This document shows, in pieces, positions 45,961 through 55,870 of a stretch of DNA of 64,000 bases. This DNA comes from Symsagittifera roscoffensis (Eukaryota; Xenacoelomorpha; Acoela; Convolutidae): NCBI RefSeq assembly GCF_963678635.1, contig NC_087069.1, positions 46,642,276 to 46,706,275 on the forward strand, in the 5' to 3' direction. Position 1 is the stretch's first letter. Every line of letters begins with the position of its first letter. The translations under genes and the position numbers were made by a program. Below the pieces are notes generated by a model. It saw only the letters and a list, made by a program, of their open reading frames with translations. It did not search any database and was not told the DNA's origin.

Positions 45961-46625
45961 GATTGATCGAAGAAAAAGAATGAACAAAAGAAGAACAAAA
46001 GGGTCGTCCTTGTTGCGGAATCTGTTTGCAATTTACACATATTTTCATTTCAGTTTCACAAACTTTAAACTCAAAAAATTACAATCATCGACACTAAAAA
46101 GCAGTCCAAATAGTTAGGACACTTTGCTATAACAATGTAATCTTCTGATGCATTAAAAGTTTCACTGTCGACATGGGCATGAGAAAAAAATTTTCAAGGC
46201 CATGTAAACAGAAATGTTCAAAAGAAAACTTACCAAGGTACTATTCAACATATCTATCTATTTGAAAGTTTTTTGAAATTCTCGTTATATATTTTATAAT
46301 TATCATCATGATGCGGCTTTTGTCAAAATGAATAATGATACAAAACTGTCTACTCCACATTTTTTGTACGATTCTTTTGAATAAAATCTAATCGAGTCAT
46401 TACTTATTCACACAAAAAGCTCCTTAAAAATAATTAAGAATGTATTTTGTTACATAAAAATTTATACATTCCAAATTTACAAAGATTAGATAGGACAAGG
46501 ATAATCAATTGAAATGGCTTCCTGCGTTCAACTTGAGACGATGTTGAAAACAGTCTAAGCGAATATTTGTCACAAAATTGAATGTGTCAAAAACGTATCA
46601 ATGTCTGTTTTCAGACGCTATTTGA
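45961..46625. other. Intron, no gene seen
   Basis: AT-rich. I see no motif. Confidence 0.4.
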
Positions 46626-46627
46626 TT

Positions 46628-46960
46628 AAAACAAGACTGCCCGTATATAAAGAAGAAGCCCTGAATGTTTTTGGGAAACAAAAAATTTGAAATTCTATTA
46701 ACTTTCGGCAATATCAAAGATCAAATTTGAGTCGTACGAATTTATTACAATCGATTAGGCAGCGTCAACGCAATTTGGAACAATAAATAACTCCCGTTAC
46801 GCTCTCAGCGAAAAAAAGCGCATAATTTAGTCGAGAACGAGGCTAAATTGACAATTTTTAAACTACCAAAACTTTACAAAAATTGATCGGAGAATAAACA
46901 TCTTTTTACACTCCAACTTAAGATGTCCGTATCTTCAAAAAATTATAAAAAAGTTTGAAA
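46628..46960 (-). mobile_element. Helentron-like element, decayed 3' part (reverse)
   Basis: It starts AAAACAAGACTGCCCGTATA, followed by GAAGCCCTGAATGTTTT, then AATTTGGAACAATAA and a CCCGTTACGCTCTCAGCG block corresponding to the central region. The far end is lost. Confidence 0.5.
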
Positions 46961-47089
46961 CTTCTGTCAAGACTTGAAGTTCAAAGTGCTTTTTTCAAGC
47001 AATTATAACTCGATTGGAAACCTACTGGTGTTTTTGAGAACGCAATTTTTATGCACATGAAAGAGGGGAAATAATTTTCATGGTTTGTT

Positions 47090-47250
47090 GATGTTCCGAT
47101 TTTCAAAGAAGCTGACAGAATATTTGTATTGACGTGGTTTTTTTTTCTGCTGACAAATTTCGAATTTGCTGTTTCGTTTTCCCTGCATCTTTGAATTTAA
47201 TGTTCAAAAATAGTTTTAATGTCGCCATAATGCTATAAAAATTAGTATGA
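47090..47250 (+). mobile_element. Helentron-like element, 5' part
   Basis: Begins GTTCCGATTTTCAAAG, then ACAGAATATTTGTATTGACG and TGACAAATTTCGA, the first 150 bp of the family. It lies in the opposite orientation to the 46,628 fragment and close to it. Confidence 0.45.
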
Positions 47251-47715
47251 TGAGCAAAAACTAACATGAGTTGATTTGTTTTGCTTTCCTTGAATCATCA
47301 AGCAGTTAGCCATAATTAAATGTCGAACAACTCGGAAAATTGAAATTTCGAATCGCGAAAAAATTGGAAAAGAATTCGACATTTTAACTAATCATTTAAG
47401 TCGGAAATTTCTTAGCTTATCTGAAAGATAACAATGTCCAACATCAAAAGTTAAAGGAAAGTTTTCCCGTTATGATGGTACTAAAATAATAGGAAATTGG
47501 ATGGGGGAGGGCTTGGAAATTGTTTTTAGAAGAAAATGAGAGGATACAGATAAATAATACTACTTTTACTTTTGTATAAAAAACTGGGAGAACACAAAAT
47601 TTAATTTAGATTTGAGAATTGAAACTCTTTGGAAAATCAAATTCAATTGAGAATTGAAATTCATTTTGGGTTCATTAAGCAATAAAACCAAACCCCTTGA
47701 TTAGAAAGAAACCCT
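47251..47715. other. Intron, no gene seen
   Basis: AT-rich. I see no motif. Confidence 0.4.
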
Positions 47716-47717
47716 AA

Positions 47718-47865
47718 AGGTCGGTATTGGACTGATCTTTTTTCAAATCGGCGATCAGTGTGACGTTCAAACCATCACAGATCGGGGTATGGCTGATCAT
47801 TATTTACATTGCGGCCAGTGTTCGGTTCAAGACATTACAGTTTAGTGTGTAGCTGATTGCCATTA
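47718..47865. repeat. Tandem repeat, unit about 60 bp, about 2.5 units
   Basis: Units begin TCGGTATTGGACTGATC, TCGGGGTATGGCTGATC and TTAGTGTGTAGCTGATT. The first two share CAGTGTGACGTTCAA or CAGTGTTCGGTTCAA followed by CATTACAG. Confidence 0.6.
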
Positions 47866-48104
47866 AATTTATCCGCTCAATTTTGCACTTTCAATATAAA
47901 AGGATTCTAATCGCAGTCTAAATTACCACTTTTCGATTGGTAGATTCAATGCAATTTTGGCGAACTTTTGACCACTGTAGTTCACACGCTATAAAATTGA
48001 TAAGCGATATATTTTGTCATAATAAACTTTAATCATAGCAAAGTAAATCATGATTTGAATTGAGGCAAGCAGTCTTTTGTTATTAAGAATTCCCAGGCGA
48101 AAAA

Positions 48105-48392
48105 TGGGGCAGTACAACAGTGCCGAAGTACATTGCCGAAAATGAACAAGTGTTCAATTGTTCCAAAATTGGTGATTTTCGGTACCTTTGAAAAATAAAA
48201 TTACTTTCGTCATTGCTGGACTTCAGCGCTGTTGTGCTGCCTTTAGAAGCGCGTTCAACAGAACTGAAGTACAAGAGTGCCGAAGGTAAAACTAATGTTT
48301 AGCAGTGCCGAAAATTATCAATTCTAGGCGCAGCTGAACACGTTTTCTTTCTCGGCACTGTTTTAATTCTGCACTGTTGAACGCCCCCCGCA
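48105..48392. mobile_element. Possible MITE with repeated CAGTGCCGAA motif
   Basis: The left side reads GTACAACAGTGCCGAAGTAC, then ATTGCCGAAAATGAAC and AAGTGTTCA. The inverted right side reads GTTCAACAGTGCAGAATT, then ACAGTGCCGAGAAAG and CGTGTTCA. The CAGTGCCGAA core occurs at least four times, in both orientations. Target duplication is unclear. Confidence 0.45.
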
Positions 48393-48744
48393 AACGTCGT
48401 GTTTTTCATAGCCAGTGGGGAACAAAAAAAAACTGAATTATAATCCAACCAGAGTTGTGAAAAAAGTTTTTTTTTCGGAAACATTTGAGCAACTTTTTCA
48501 AAACCAAAAGCAATTTCACGATACAATATGATACCAAGAGTCTTGTTTAGTCAGGCGCTGAATATAGCTATCAACAAAATTATCGTACAACATATAAGAC
48601 TTTTGAAATATTTCTGACCTTCAAGCTGAAACTTATTAGAAATAGTTCTTTGTGTGAACTTCACACGCCGTATCGTTTCTCCGAACCCGTGGTATATAAA
48701 CGTAAATGTGCGAGAGTATAAATGCATATAAAAGTAAATGCATA

Positions 48745-49045
48745 CAGGGACAGTAGCCAAGCGTATACATGGTGCGTCCCGGCGGGTTCGGCGCCGGTTC
48801 GAATCCCGACTAGGTCATTTCCTTTCTAGAACTCGAATATGCACCGAACTTGATGGGATGCTCCGTAACCAGGTTCGATCCCCCCAAAACCGATTTTAAC
48901 CGTCTTTTCGCTCTAATTTGGTTCAGCCTTGATTAAGGCTGACCTTTAAAAAGAGCAATTTGTCTGAAGGACAAATACTGGCCATTTTTTGCAGCTTGCT
49001 TTGAGTTATGCAGTTTTTTGTGGCCGATGTTACCGATGTTAACAA
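48745..49045 (+). mobile_element. Candidate tRNA-derived SINE
   Basis: A box-A-like TAGCCAAGCGTATACATGG (48,752) and a perfect box-B-like GGTTCGAATCC (48,796-48,806) are spaced as in a class-II tRNA with a long variable arm (GGCGGGTTCGGCGCC between them). A non-tRNA body follows, with TTGATTAAGGCTGACC, and the end shows a short repeat, CCGATGTTACCGATGTTA. Acceptor and T-stem pairing are poor, so it is not a functional tRNA gene. Confidence 0.5.
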
Positions 49046-49289
49046 TAAAAAAGTTTGTTAAAAATATCATTGTATTACGAAATTTCCAGAGTTATTTTCC
49101 CGATAAAATACTCGTTAATTCAAGTGTTTGAAAACAGATTTTATTACGAAGTGTGGAGATTGGCACGCACATTTTTGGCGCCCCACTCGAGTCTTTTCTC
49201 ACGAAGTCGACACAAGGGACCGAGGTCTTTCTCTTCACGACAAGAGACTCAGTGACTCAGTCAAAGCTGTTCAAAAGTCGTCACCTTCT

Positions 49290-49690
49290 CGTATTCGAAG
49301 GTTGGCCGAGTTCGAAAGTCGTCGGCATATTCTCATTGGCAAAAAAATACGAAAGTCTTAAGCAACCAGTTGGCCGAGTGCACTTAGCCGAGTTGGACGA
49401 CTGCATCACTTTCTATCTTTCCCTCACACAAGACCCGAATGCATTTGGCCGAGTATATTAATTGTCTCGAGTCTCCAGTTGGCCCCCCAGTGTCCGGTTG
49501 GCCGATTGTCCAGTTGGCCGATTGACCAGTTAGCCGAGTGTCCATTTGATCGAGTGTCCAAATAGCCGAAAGTCGTTATAGTGAGCAGTTAGCAGAATTG
49601 GCCGAAATTCGCCCAGGGCTCAGTTGGCCGAAATTCGATTAGCCAAAAGAGCCGACAGAGCAGTCTGGCGAAAGAGCAGACTGGTGGAAG
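49290..49690. repeat. Degenerate minisatellite built on GTTGGCCGA
   Basis: Core copies of a 16 bp unit sit at 49,488-49,570: TGTCCGGTTGGCCGAT, TGTCCAGTTGGCCGAT, TGACCAGTTAGCCGAG, TGTCCATTTGATCGAG, TGTCCAAATAGCCGAA. Looser GGCCGA-containing copies spread over about 400 bp. It is clearly richer in G+C than the surroundings. Confidence 0.7.
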
Positions 49691-50116
49691 AGAGGCCTAT
49701 GGTCAAAGTGGAGCTGTGGAGCTGTGTTTTTCTCGACACCCGAAGTTTTTGGCTTTTTCCCGGTGACCGCCCAATCTCCAAAACCGTCAAAAACTGTAAG
49801 ACTAGTCTAATCTTTATAAACTTTTTTGTGCAATAAAATTATATACGGTGTCTTGTTGTGTATCCCAACTCAAAGCAAGCTACAAGTGGTAATTTTCCCG
49901 ATACCACAAAGTTTTGGGTAATTGTGAACGGATTGAAAATCCAAGAAATCGGATCATAGACAAGGGGTACTAGACTAGTTTTTTGGGTTGGTTTACGACT
50001 CGAACCTACTGACCAAAATTTTCCGAAAAATTTTGGGAAAAAAGTAAGAAATTTCCAAAAAATCGTCAAAACGTCCCCATAATTCTGCGAAACTGTGCTG
50101 TAACATGACACCAACC

Positions 50117-51349
50117 TTATGGTAAGTGGTCTGGTAGCGAAATATCAGGCAAATTAAGTTGAGTTTTTTCATCCTCAGGTTTTTTCCGCGTGTGTTGTTG
50201 GAACTTAACCGATTTGCCTGATTCTCCAAGTTTAACACAAGCTGCGTTGTTTGCAGAAGTAGTGTTTGTATTAGTTTGAGTCGATGGTGATCGGTCGGCC
50301 TCTTTGGGCGGGAAAACTTTCTCGGCTCCATGAAGAAGCACATTGTGAGTGCTCTCACAGTCCTGTTTTGGGCATTTTCTTGCCTTTTGGCACTTTCGGA
50401 AGGTATGGTTGCCTTGTAAACAAGAAAAACAGAGCTTTTGTTCTGCTACATATTTAGCCCTTTGTGTTGCGTTTTTCTCTTTGAACACGGAACAGTTCCA
50501 GAGTGCATGCTGTCCTTTGCATAGCGAGCATGGAGGAAACCTTGTCTTTTCTCTACTTTTCTCATCCTTAGAACTTACCTTAGTGTTACCTGCAAGCACT
50601 TTTGTAACTACTTTTTGTTTAACTGGCTGCTCGACTTTGACTAAAGATTTCAATCGCTCATGGCCTTCTGCCTTATTCTTAAGCCAATCGTTGAAGTCTA
50701 GCAATGTTAATCGCTGCCAATGTTGTCTAACAGTATGCATGGACCATGCCTCTTTTAGATTTGGAGGAAGCTTACTGACGGCTTGATTTAATAGGTTCAC
50801 ACTTTTCAAGTCGTCATTGAACGACAAAGATCTAAAAACAGCTACGAGCCCAGAAATCACCGCAGAAAAACTTATAACATGGTCAGAGTTGTGCACCTTC
50901 AATGCGGGAAATTTCTTCAACTTATCCAAATGTGCACCAACTACAACATGAGGTTGCCCAAACTTTCTCTGGAGAGTTGCTAGAGCATCCTTATACAACA
51001 CTCCACTGTAGCCGTATTCCGCAATTGCACTCTTGGCTTTGTCTTTAACGTGTGTTTTCAGATATTTGAGTTTTTCATCATCAGTTAGCATAGCCGAATC
51101 AACTGTTGCTTGGAACTGCCCGAACCATTCATACCAGTTAAGTGGTTCTCCATAAAACACTTCCAAGTTCAACTCCGGTAGACGGTCTTTGCGGCTATGC
51201 AGAATGATATCTGCTAACTCTCTCGCCGAGATGGGTTGTTCGCTATTAGGCACGTAAGACGGGCCCGTAGTGGGCGCAGGATATGTAGGTGGATAACCTT
51301 GATGCGCTGTTTCAACAACTGGATGAGTTTGCGGCTGGGTGTAATACAC
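50117..51349 (-). CDS. BEL/Pao-type gag protein, open frame of 410 codons
   Basis: The minus-strand frame has a Pro/Tyr-rich start (PTYPAPTTGPSYVP). A gag domain of about residues 55-200 follows, with LPELNLEVFYGEPLNWYEWF, TDDEKLKYLKTHVKDKAKSA and YKDALATLQRKFGQPHVV, which resembles the Pao-type gag domain (DUF1759). Then come zinc knuckles CSLCKGQHALWNC (near 273), CFSCLQGNHTFRKC (near 306) and CPKQDCESTHNVLLH (near 326). Gag packages element RNA. No ATG starts the frame: it opens with GTG just after a stop, so the true start is lost or lies in another exon. No pol, protease or LTR was found beside it. It is the longest intact frame in the window. Either the insertion is young and truncated, or the frame is retained by selection. 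Confidence 0.85.
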   Translation of the reverse strand: MYYTQPQTHPVVETAHQGYPPTYPAPTTGPSYVPNSEQPISARELADIILHSRKDRLPELNLEVFYGEPLNWYEWFGQFQATVDSAMLTDDEKLKYLKTHVKDKAKSAIAEYGYSGVLYKDALATLQRKFGQPHVVVGAHLDKLKKFPALKVHNSDHVISFSAVISGLVAVFRSLSFNDDLKSVNLLNQAVSKLPPNLKEAWSMHTVRQHWQRLTLLDFNDWLKNKAEGHERLKSLVKVEQPVKQKVVTKVLAGNTKVSSKDEKSREKTRFPPCSLCKGQHALWNCSVFKEKNATQRAKYVAEQKLCFSCLQGNHTFRKCQKARKCPKQDCESTHNVLLHGAEKVFPPKEADRSPSTQTNTNTTSANNAACVKLGESGKSVKFQQHTRKKPEDEKTQLNLPDISLPDHLP

Positions 51350-51354
51350 TTTGA

Positions 51355-52005
51355 ATTACAAATGCAAATAAAACCAATTTTTGAAAATTGCGTTTGATTT
51401 AAAAGATTGCCCTTTTTCAGAGGTCAATTTTTTATTATGACTTCCAGCCTTCAGCTTCAAAACAAATCTATTCGACATGCAATTTTTTCAGAAGAAATGA
51501 ACTAATAAAATGCCGACAAAAAAGACAAACGCTCTGAAAGTCAGAAAGGTTTCATAATTTTAAGAGGTTGTCCAATAAATTTGTTGAAAGCTATACTTGC
51601 TACCCTCGCAAATGTAGTGCATAAAATATTTGACATGAATTTGATTTTGTGAAAACTGATCAACTCTCGGTTCGATTGATTTTTGTGCAATTCATTTCTA
51701 ATTTCAAGTTTCTTTCTCTAGCGATGAGTAGCGCTTATACAATTTGTAGCCAGTCAGATGTAAAGTTATAATTGTTTTCCGAGATTAAAATTATATCAGA
51801 AACTTTTTCTTGGAACGTTTAACAATTTATCTTCATTAGTTCAATAAAAAATAAGTTTAAGCAATTGACGGGTCCGAAATTAATTTGGAAAAACTCGTTC
51901 AAGAAATGTTTGAAGGTTTTATGGCATGTTAAAGCTTGCTCTACTACTTGAGTTTCATTAAGAAATATTTTCATGGGTTGCGAGAACAGATAAACTATTT
52001 TGAAC
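51355..52005. other. Intron, no gene seen
   Basis: AT-rich sequence upstream of the gag frame on its strand. I saw no LTR end. Confidence 0.4.
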
Positions 52006-52009
52006 TGTA

Positions 52010-52408
52010 GAGAATTTTGGGGGGATCGCCCTCTCCCCTCTGGGTTTCAACCCCGTGCCAACCCAAAAGATTCCCTTTTAGACTATTTTGAGGTATCTTT
52101 TTTGGCTCACTGAGCCTACAGTTTTTCGAAAGGCGCTTTCAGCAGCAATTTACAAACACTGGGGTGAAAAAAAAATATATATTTTTTTGTCAAACGTTTC
52201 CGAAAACTGCCAAAAATTGCCTTTTTTGACCTGATTTTTTCAAAATTGAGCTTGCGGCGCAGGAAATGTGATAAAAAAGAGTCTTTAATGTGATTTGTGA
52301 TTTCAGAGAGCTCAGAAAATTGTTTCGGTTGACCTTAAACAAAGGTCTACAAATAGTTTGAAATTTTTTACACTTCTGCCTCTTCCGGAAAATCCTAGGT
52401 CCTCCCAT
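52010..52408 (-). mobile_element. Family-1 MITE, reverse, diverged
   Basis: In reverse it shows GGATCGCCCTCTCCCCTC, GGGTTTCAACCCCGTGCC, AAAGGCGCTTTCAGC, TGACCTGATTTTTTC and AAATCCTAGGTCCTCCC, parallel to the complete element at 676-1088. Termini have lost the exact repeat. No target duplication was found. Confidence 0.65.
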
Positions 52409-52914
52409 GGTTAAGAGCGCATTTTTTTCAAAGTTGTATTATGAAGATTCACGTTTTGCCTATTTGCCATGAATTTGGAAAATTGCAAATTTTAGGTAAG
52501 GGGAGCTGACAAAAGCCGTCTTGTTATTGGTATACGAACAAAAAGGATAAAAAGCGCCCTAAAATGCAAAAAACTACTCATTCAAGTAAAATTTGAAGGT
52601 TTTTACAGCGCTTTCAATTCTTTGTCTACTACTTGCTATTCATTCATTTGAAAAATGTTCATGGGTTTTGAGAACAGATAAAGAAAACAGATAAACTATT
52701 ACGAACAGTAGGAACTTCTTATTGTGAGCGGGAACGGTTCCCAGGTTTTTTTTTGGGGGTGGGGGGGGGGGGGGGGTGCGAGAAAATTTTAATGGGGGAA
52801 CAAATCACCTGTATGCGTGATGGGCGCCAATATCGGTGAACAGACGGCTTTTGTCCGCTCCCATTACATTATTTTTCAAGTTTTCTAATCCTTGATAAAT
52901 TTTTACGAACATCA

Positions 52915-53475
52915 AGCAATCAGGGTTAAAATACCCTAAATTTTTTCTAAAGGCGCCTTTGGCGCTAATATATACTATTGGCGCAAAATTTTGCAGAAAA
53001 ATTTTGCAGAAAAACGCGCGTCGAATAATGCAAATTTTTGGGGCTCTTTTTTCTTCCCCCCCCCCCCCCCCCCCCACCTGTAAATTTTTATATTTGAAGT
53101 TACTGTTCGCTTCTTCCGATTGTCATGAAAATTGACATGCAGACTAATTAGGCCATGACAAACATATTTGGTCTTCATAATTAACCTCGTAAAACCACTT
53201 GTTAGACCATAAAAATCATGTTTGAGTGAGGTGGGGGGGGGGGGGGAAGGAAAAAGAGCCATTTTTGGTCAAAGTTTTCCAAAAAAGTTCCCAGAAACGA
53301 CATTTTTGACCAGTTTTTTTCTAAAACTTCCTGAGGCGCAAAGTTTTGGTCAAAAGAGAGTATTTTTAGTGTTCTGGAAGCGCTAGAAAAATCATTTAGA
53401 TCGATCTTGAAAAAGGTCGACAAAATTCTCGAAAAGTTTTTGAACGTAAGAAAACTCTAGATCAGCCTCTGTTTA
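52915..53475 (-). mobile_element. Family-1 MITE, reverse, carrying a nested family-2 MITE
   Basis: The outer parts (52,915-53,041 and 53,261-53,475) match family 1 in reverse: ACCCTAAATTTTTTCTAAAG, CGCTAATATATAC, TTTTGACCAGTTTTTT, AGGTCGACAAAATTC and ACTCTAGATCAGCCTCTG. They rejoin when the nested element and one ATTTTTGG are removed. Confidence 0.75.
53042..53260. mobile_element. Family-2 MITE nested in family 1, perfect 8 bp duplication
   Basis: Inverted ends GGCTCTTTTTTCTTCCCC and GGGGAAGGAAAAAGAGCC are flanked by ATTTTTGG on both sides (53,034-53,041 and 53,261-53,268). Length is 219 bp. C-tract and G-tract sit just inside the ends. The body shows CATGAAAATTGACATGCAG and TTTGGTCTTCATAATTAAC shared with other copies. 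Confidence 0.88.
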
Positions 53476-53612
53476 CATCATAACTTCACGCATTTAGCTA
53501 TAATATCACGTAAAACAATCTTAAAAATAGAAAAGAAGAAAGCGTGGGTAAAGGGGGGGGAAGAGCTGCAAATAGTCCCCCGAACAGAAGTCTACTTATA
53601 GATATTTACAAC

Positions 53613-53789
53613 TGTAGCATTCGCCATCTCTACATTCTGTTGGACCAGGACAAGGCCATTGATCGCTACACTTCCTTGTAACACATAATGATGAGTCTCC
53701 ACAGTAGGCATGGTCAGGACAATTGAAGTCGTTGGAGCAAGGTCTGCTCGGAAATTTATCTGTTCTGTTCAATCGTTTTTCCAGTTTGA
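53613..53789 (-). CDS. Cysteine-rich module exon 1 of the lectin-like gene
   Basis: The minus-strand exon follows TTGATATTATTCTAG and encodes KLEKRLNRTDKFPSRPCSND, then CPDHAYCGDSSLCVTRKC and SDQWPCPGPTECRDGECY. Its eight cysteines are spaced C-x5-C-x5-C-x5-C-x4-C-x5-C-x5-C-x4-C, closely like exon 43,552. Using the phase-1 donor A|GTTGTAAAT gives an exon of exactly 177 bases that joins in frame to the next. That donor is weak, so reading through to the stop at 53,596 (a C-terminal end for this frame) is an alternative. At least one upstream exon must exist because the acceptor is phase 1. The family is not certain. Confidence 0.65.
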
Positions 53790-53879
53790 CTAGAATAATA
53801 TCAAATACAAAGGAAATATCAATACTGAAGTATAATTTCAAATAACCAATCAGTTTTGATAGCCTTGGGCTGCATAACA

Positions 53880-54060
53880 CAAAAGAAAAAGACCAAAATT
53901 TACCATAAAAAACTTGAAATTATAGAAAGATAAAATGAAAACTGAAACTCAAGCTGAAATGATAGCTTATAAATTTATCGTGATAGTTTCTTTTTCTAAT
54001 TAAACAAGGTAACTGTTTTGGGTTCCTATTATAATTCACGGGGTAAAGGGTCTAGTGGTG
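53880..54060. other. No gene seen
   Basis: AT-rich sequence upstream of the first recognised exon. I found no signal-peptide exon here. Confidence 0.4.
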
Positions 54061-54250
54061 CTTTTTCTCTTCCTACCACCTCGCGCGAGCAACAGTTTTA
54101 TGTTGTAATCAGTGATTTTATGAGACCAAAGAGTGAAGTTTGAGACCAAATATGTTTGCATGACTTAATTAATCCGCATGTCAGTTTTCATAACAATCGG
54201 ACAACCTGAACAAGCATTTCACTTGTAAAAAAAACGCGGGTATGTTTCAC
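54060..54250 (+). mobile_element. Family-2 MITE, decayed
   Basis: GTGATTTTATGAGACC, GACCAAATATGTTTGCATGAC and CAGTTTTCATAACAATCGGAC parallel the family-2 body (54,740-54,830). Ends are not preserved. Confidence 0.5.
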
Positions 54251-54687
54251 ACGCACTAGAGAGTTTGAAGTGTTGTGCTCATACGGTTTCCTATAAAAAG
54301 GCAAACCCAAGAAAAAGGCCAACATATGCTTGTTTGTAGTACGGTGAGTTAGGGCGGTTAGACCGCATGCTCGGTATCTCCTTAACTGTAGGTTGAGGGC
54401 GGTTATGAGGATATGATAAAAGGGGTTGGGGGTAATGAACAACAGCCCTGTACTCTAGTCATCTGATAGTTTTTCTCAAAAAACTAGCGTTTTTTTACCG
54501 AAGGCTTAATGAAAGTTTTTCAAACAATGAATACCTGAAGATAAGCTCTTTATTTCACATACTTCTACATCTTTTTCATTCCTTTTGGCCCAAGTTTGAG
54601 TTCAATTTTATTTTCTCATAAAGTCATTTGGTTTATTTTTTGTGATCAGTTTTGCATAATATGTCCTGTTCTCTCATTGAAAACATC

Positions 54688-55121
54688 GGCTCTTTTTCCT
54701 TTTCCCCCCACCTCACACGTGCTTCATTTTTTTGTGTAACGAGTGGTTTTACGAAGTTGAGTATGAAGACTAAATATGTTTGTCGTGGCCTTATTAGTCT
54801 GTATGTGAATTTTCATAACAATCCTACAAAGTTGTCAACAAATTTACATGTAAAAATTTACAGGTGGGGGGGAAGGCTCTTTTCCAGTTTCCCCCCTTTC
54901 AAATTACCGAATTTTATGTTTGTTTTACGTGTTATTACGGCTAAATGCGTGATGTTACGCTGTTAAGTATGAAGAACAAATCTGTTCAGAATTGTCGATT
55001 TGTTCAACACGCCAAATTTCATTGCATTATGACAACGTTAAATAAGCTTTTCAAAATTGAATTTGAAAGGTGGAGGGGGGGGGGAACTGGAAAAGAGACG
55101 GGGGGAAAAGGAAAAAGAGCC
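54688..55121. mobile_element. Family-2 MITE (outer) with perfect 8 bp duplication
   Basis: Ends are GGCTCTTTTTCCTTTTCC and GGAAAAGGAAAAAGAGCC, flanked by AAAACATC at 54,680-54,687 and 55,122-55,129. Near its right end it is interrupted by a related element (54,875-55,099). Without that insert it is about 200 bp. Confidence 0.9.
54875..55099. mobile_element. Family-2 related MITE nested in the outer one
   Basis: Ends are GGCTCTTTTCCAGTTTCC and GGGGAACTGGAAAAGAGAC. GGGGGGAA flanks it on both sides (54,867-54,874 and 55,100-55,107). The body includes GTGTTATTACGGCTAAATGC and CATTATGACAACGTTAAAT and is nearly the same as the element at 56,113. It is a sub-family distinct from the host copy. Confidence 0.88.
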
Positions 55122-55669
55122 AAAACATCGAGATAAACGCAAGCTAAGATGCACAATTATCTGTTTTTAAACCAACAAAGGGGCTATTCAAAAATTTTCA
55201 TCTAATGTTGAAAAAGGTACCTTCTATTTCTCCAATAATCAAAGAATAAACAATAAGTTGTGTCAAAATAACCAAGCAATAGGTAAAAACTGGAGTTGTC
55301 TTCATGTTCTTTAAATTAGATTGACAAACAGTTTTTGGTCAACTTTTGATTCGTCAGAGTTTTCTGCAAAATTTCGATACAATAGTGTTTTCCCGGACTT
55401 TCCATGAAAATTTATGATCGCAGCCGCATTTGATCTCAAATGTTTCCCGTCAAAATTTTTACCGGATTGTTTTTTGGAATTTTCCCTGATTTTTTGAAAG
55501 TTATAAGCGTGGCATTTTCTTTGTAGATTCTATTTTACCTTCAAGTGTTTTAAACTAGGGACTAGGTTTTTCAATAACAATTTGAAAAATCAAATGAGCA
55601 CCCGGGTGGAAATCCATACAAAAAATACTTTGAACATCTGGCATACGCCTAGTCGATAAAAAATTGCAG

Positions 55670-55870
55670 TTCTTTTTCCTTTTCGAATCAGTTTCATTTT
55701 TTTTGGGTCAATTTTTTGTTGTTTTTGTCAGATTGCTGCAAAATTGACATGCTTAATAATAAGGCTAGGATAAATTTGTTTCGGTTTCAAAACTTAACTT
55801 TTTAAAATTCTTCATTATACCACAAAATTTGTGCTTATGCGCGTTGAAGGCGGCGGGGGGAGTTGATGGG
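55670..55870. mobile_element. Family-2 MITE, decayed
   Basis: CTTTTTCCTTTTCGAATCAG, then GCAAAATTGACATGCTTAATAA and AAACTTAACTTTTTAA and a terminal GGCGGCGGGGGGAG follow the order of the reversed family-2 element at 53,042. The ends are eroded. Confidence 0.45.

Noticed and set aside
48745-48820. Functional tRNA gene
   Set aside because: Box A and B are present, but the acceptor and T stems pair badly and a repeat-like body follows; a SINE head fits better.
49488-49570. CRISPR-like array
   Set aside because: Units are contiguous 16 bp repeats with no unique spacers, in a eukaryotic context.
50349-50786. Plus-strand frame of 145 codons
   Set aside because: It is the antisense shadow of the BEL/Pao gag frame.
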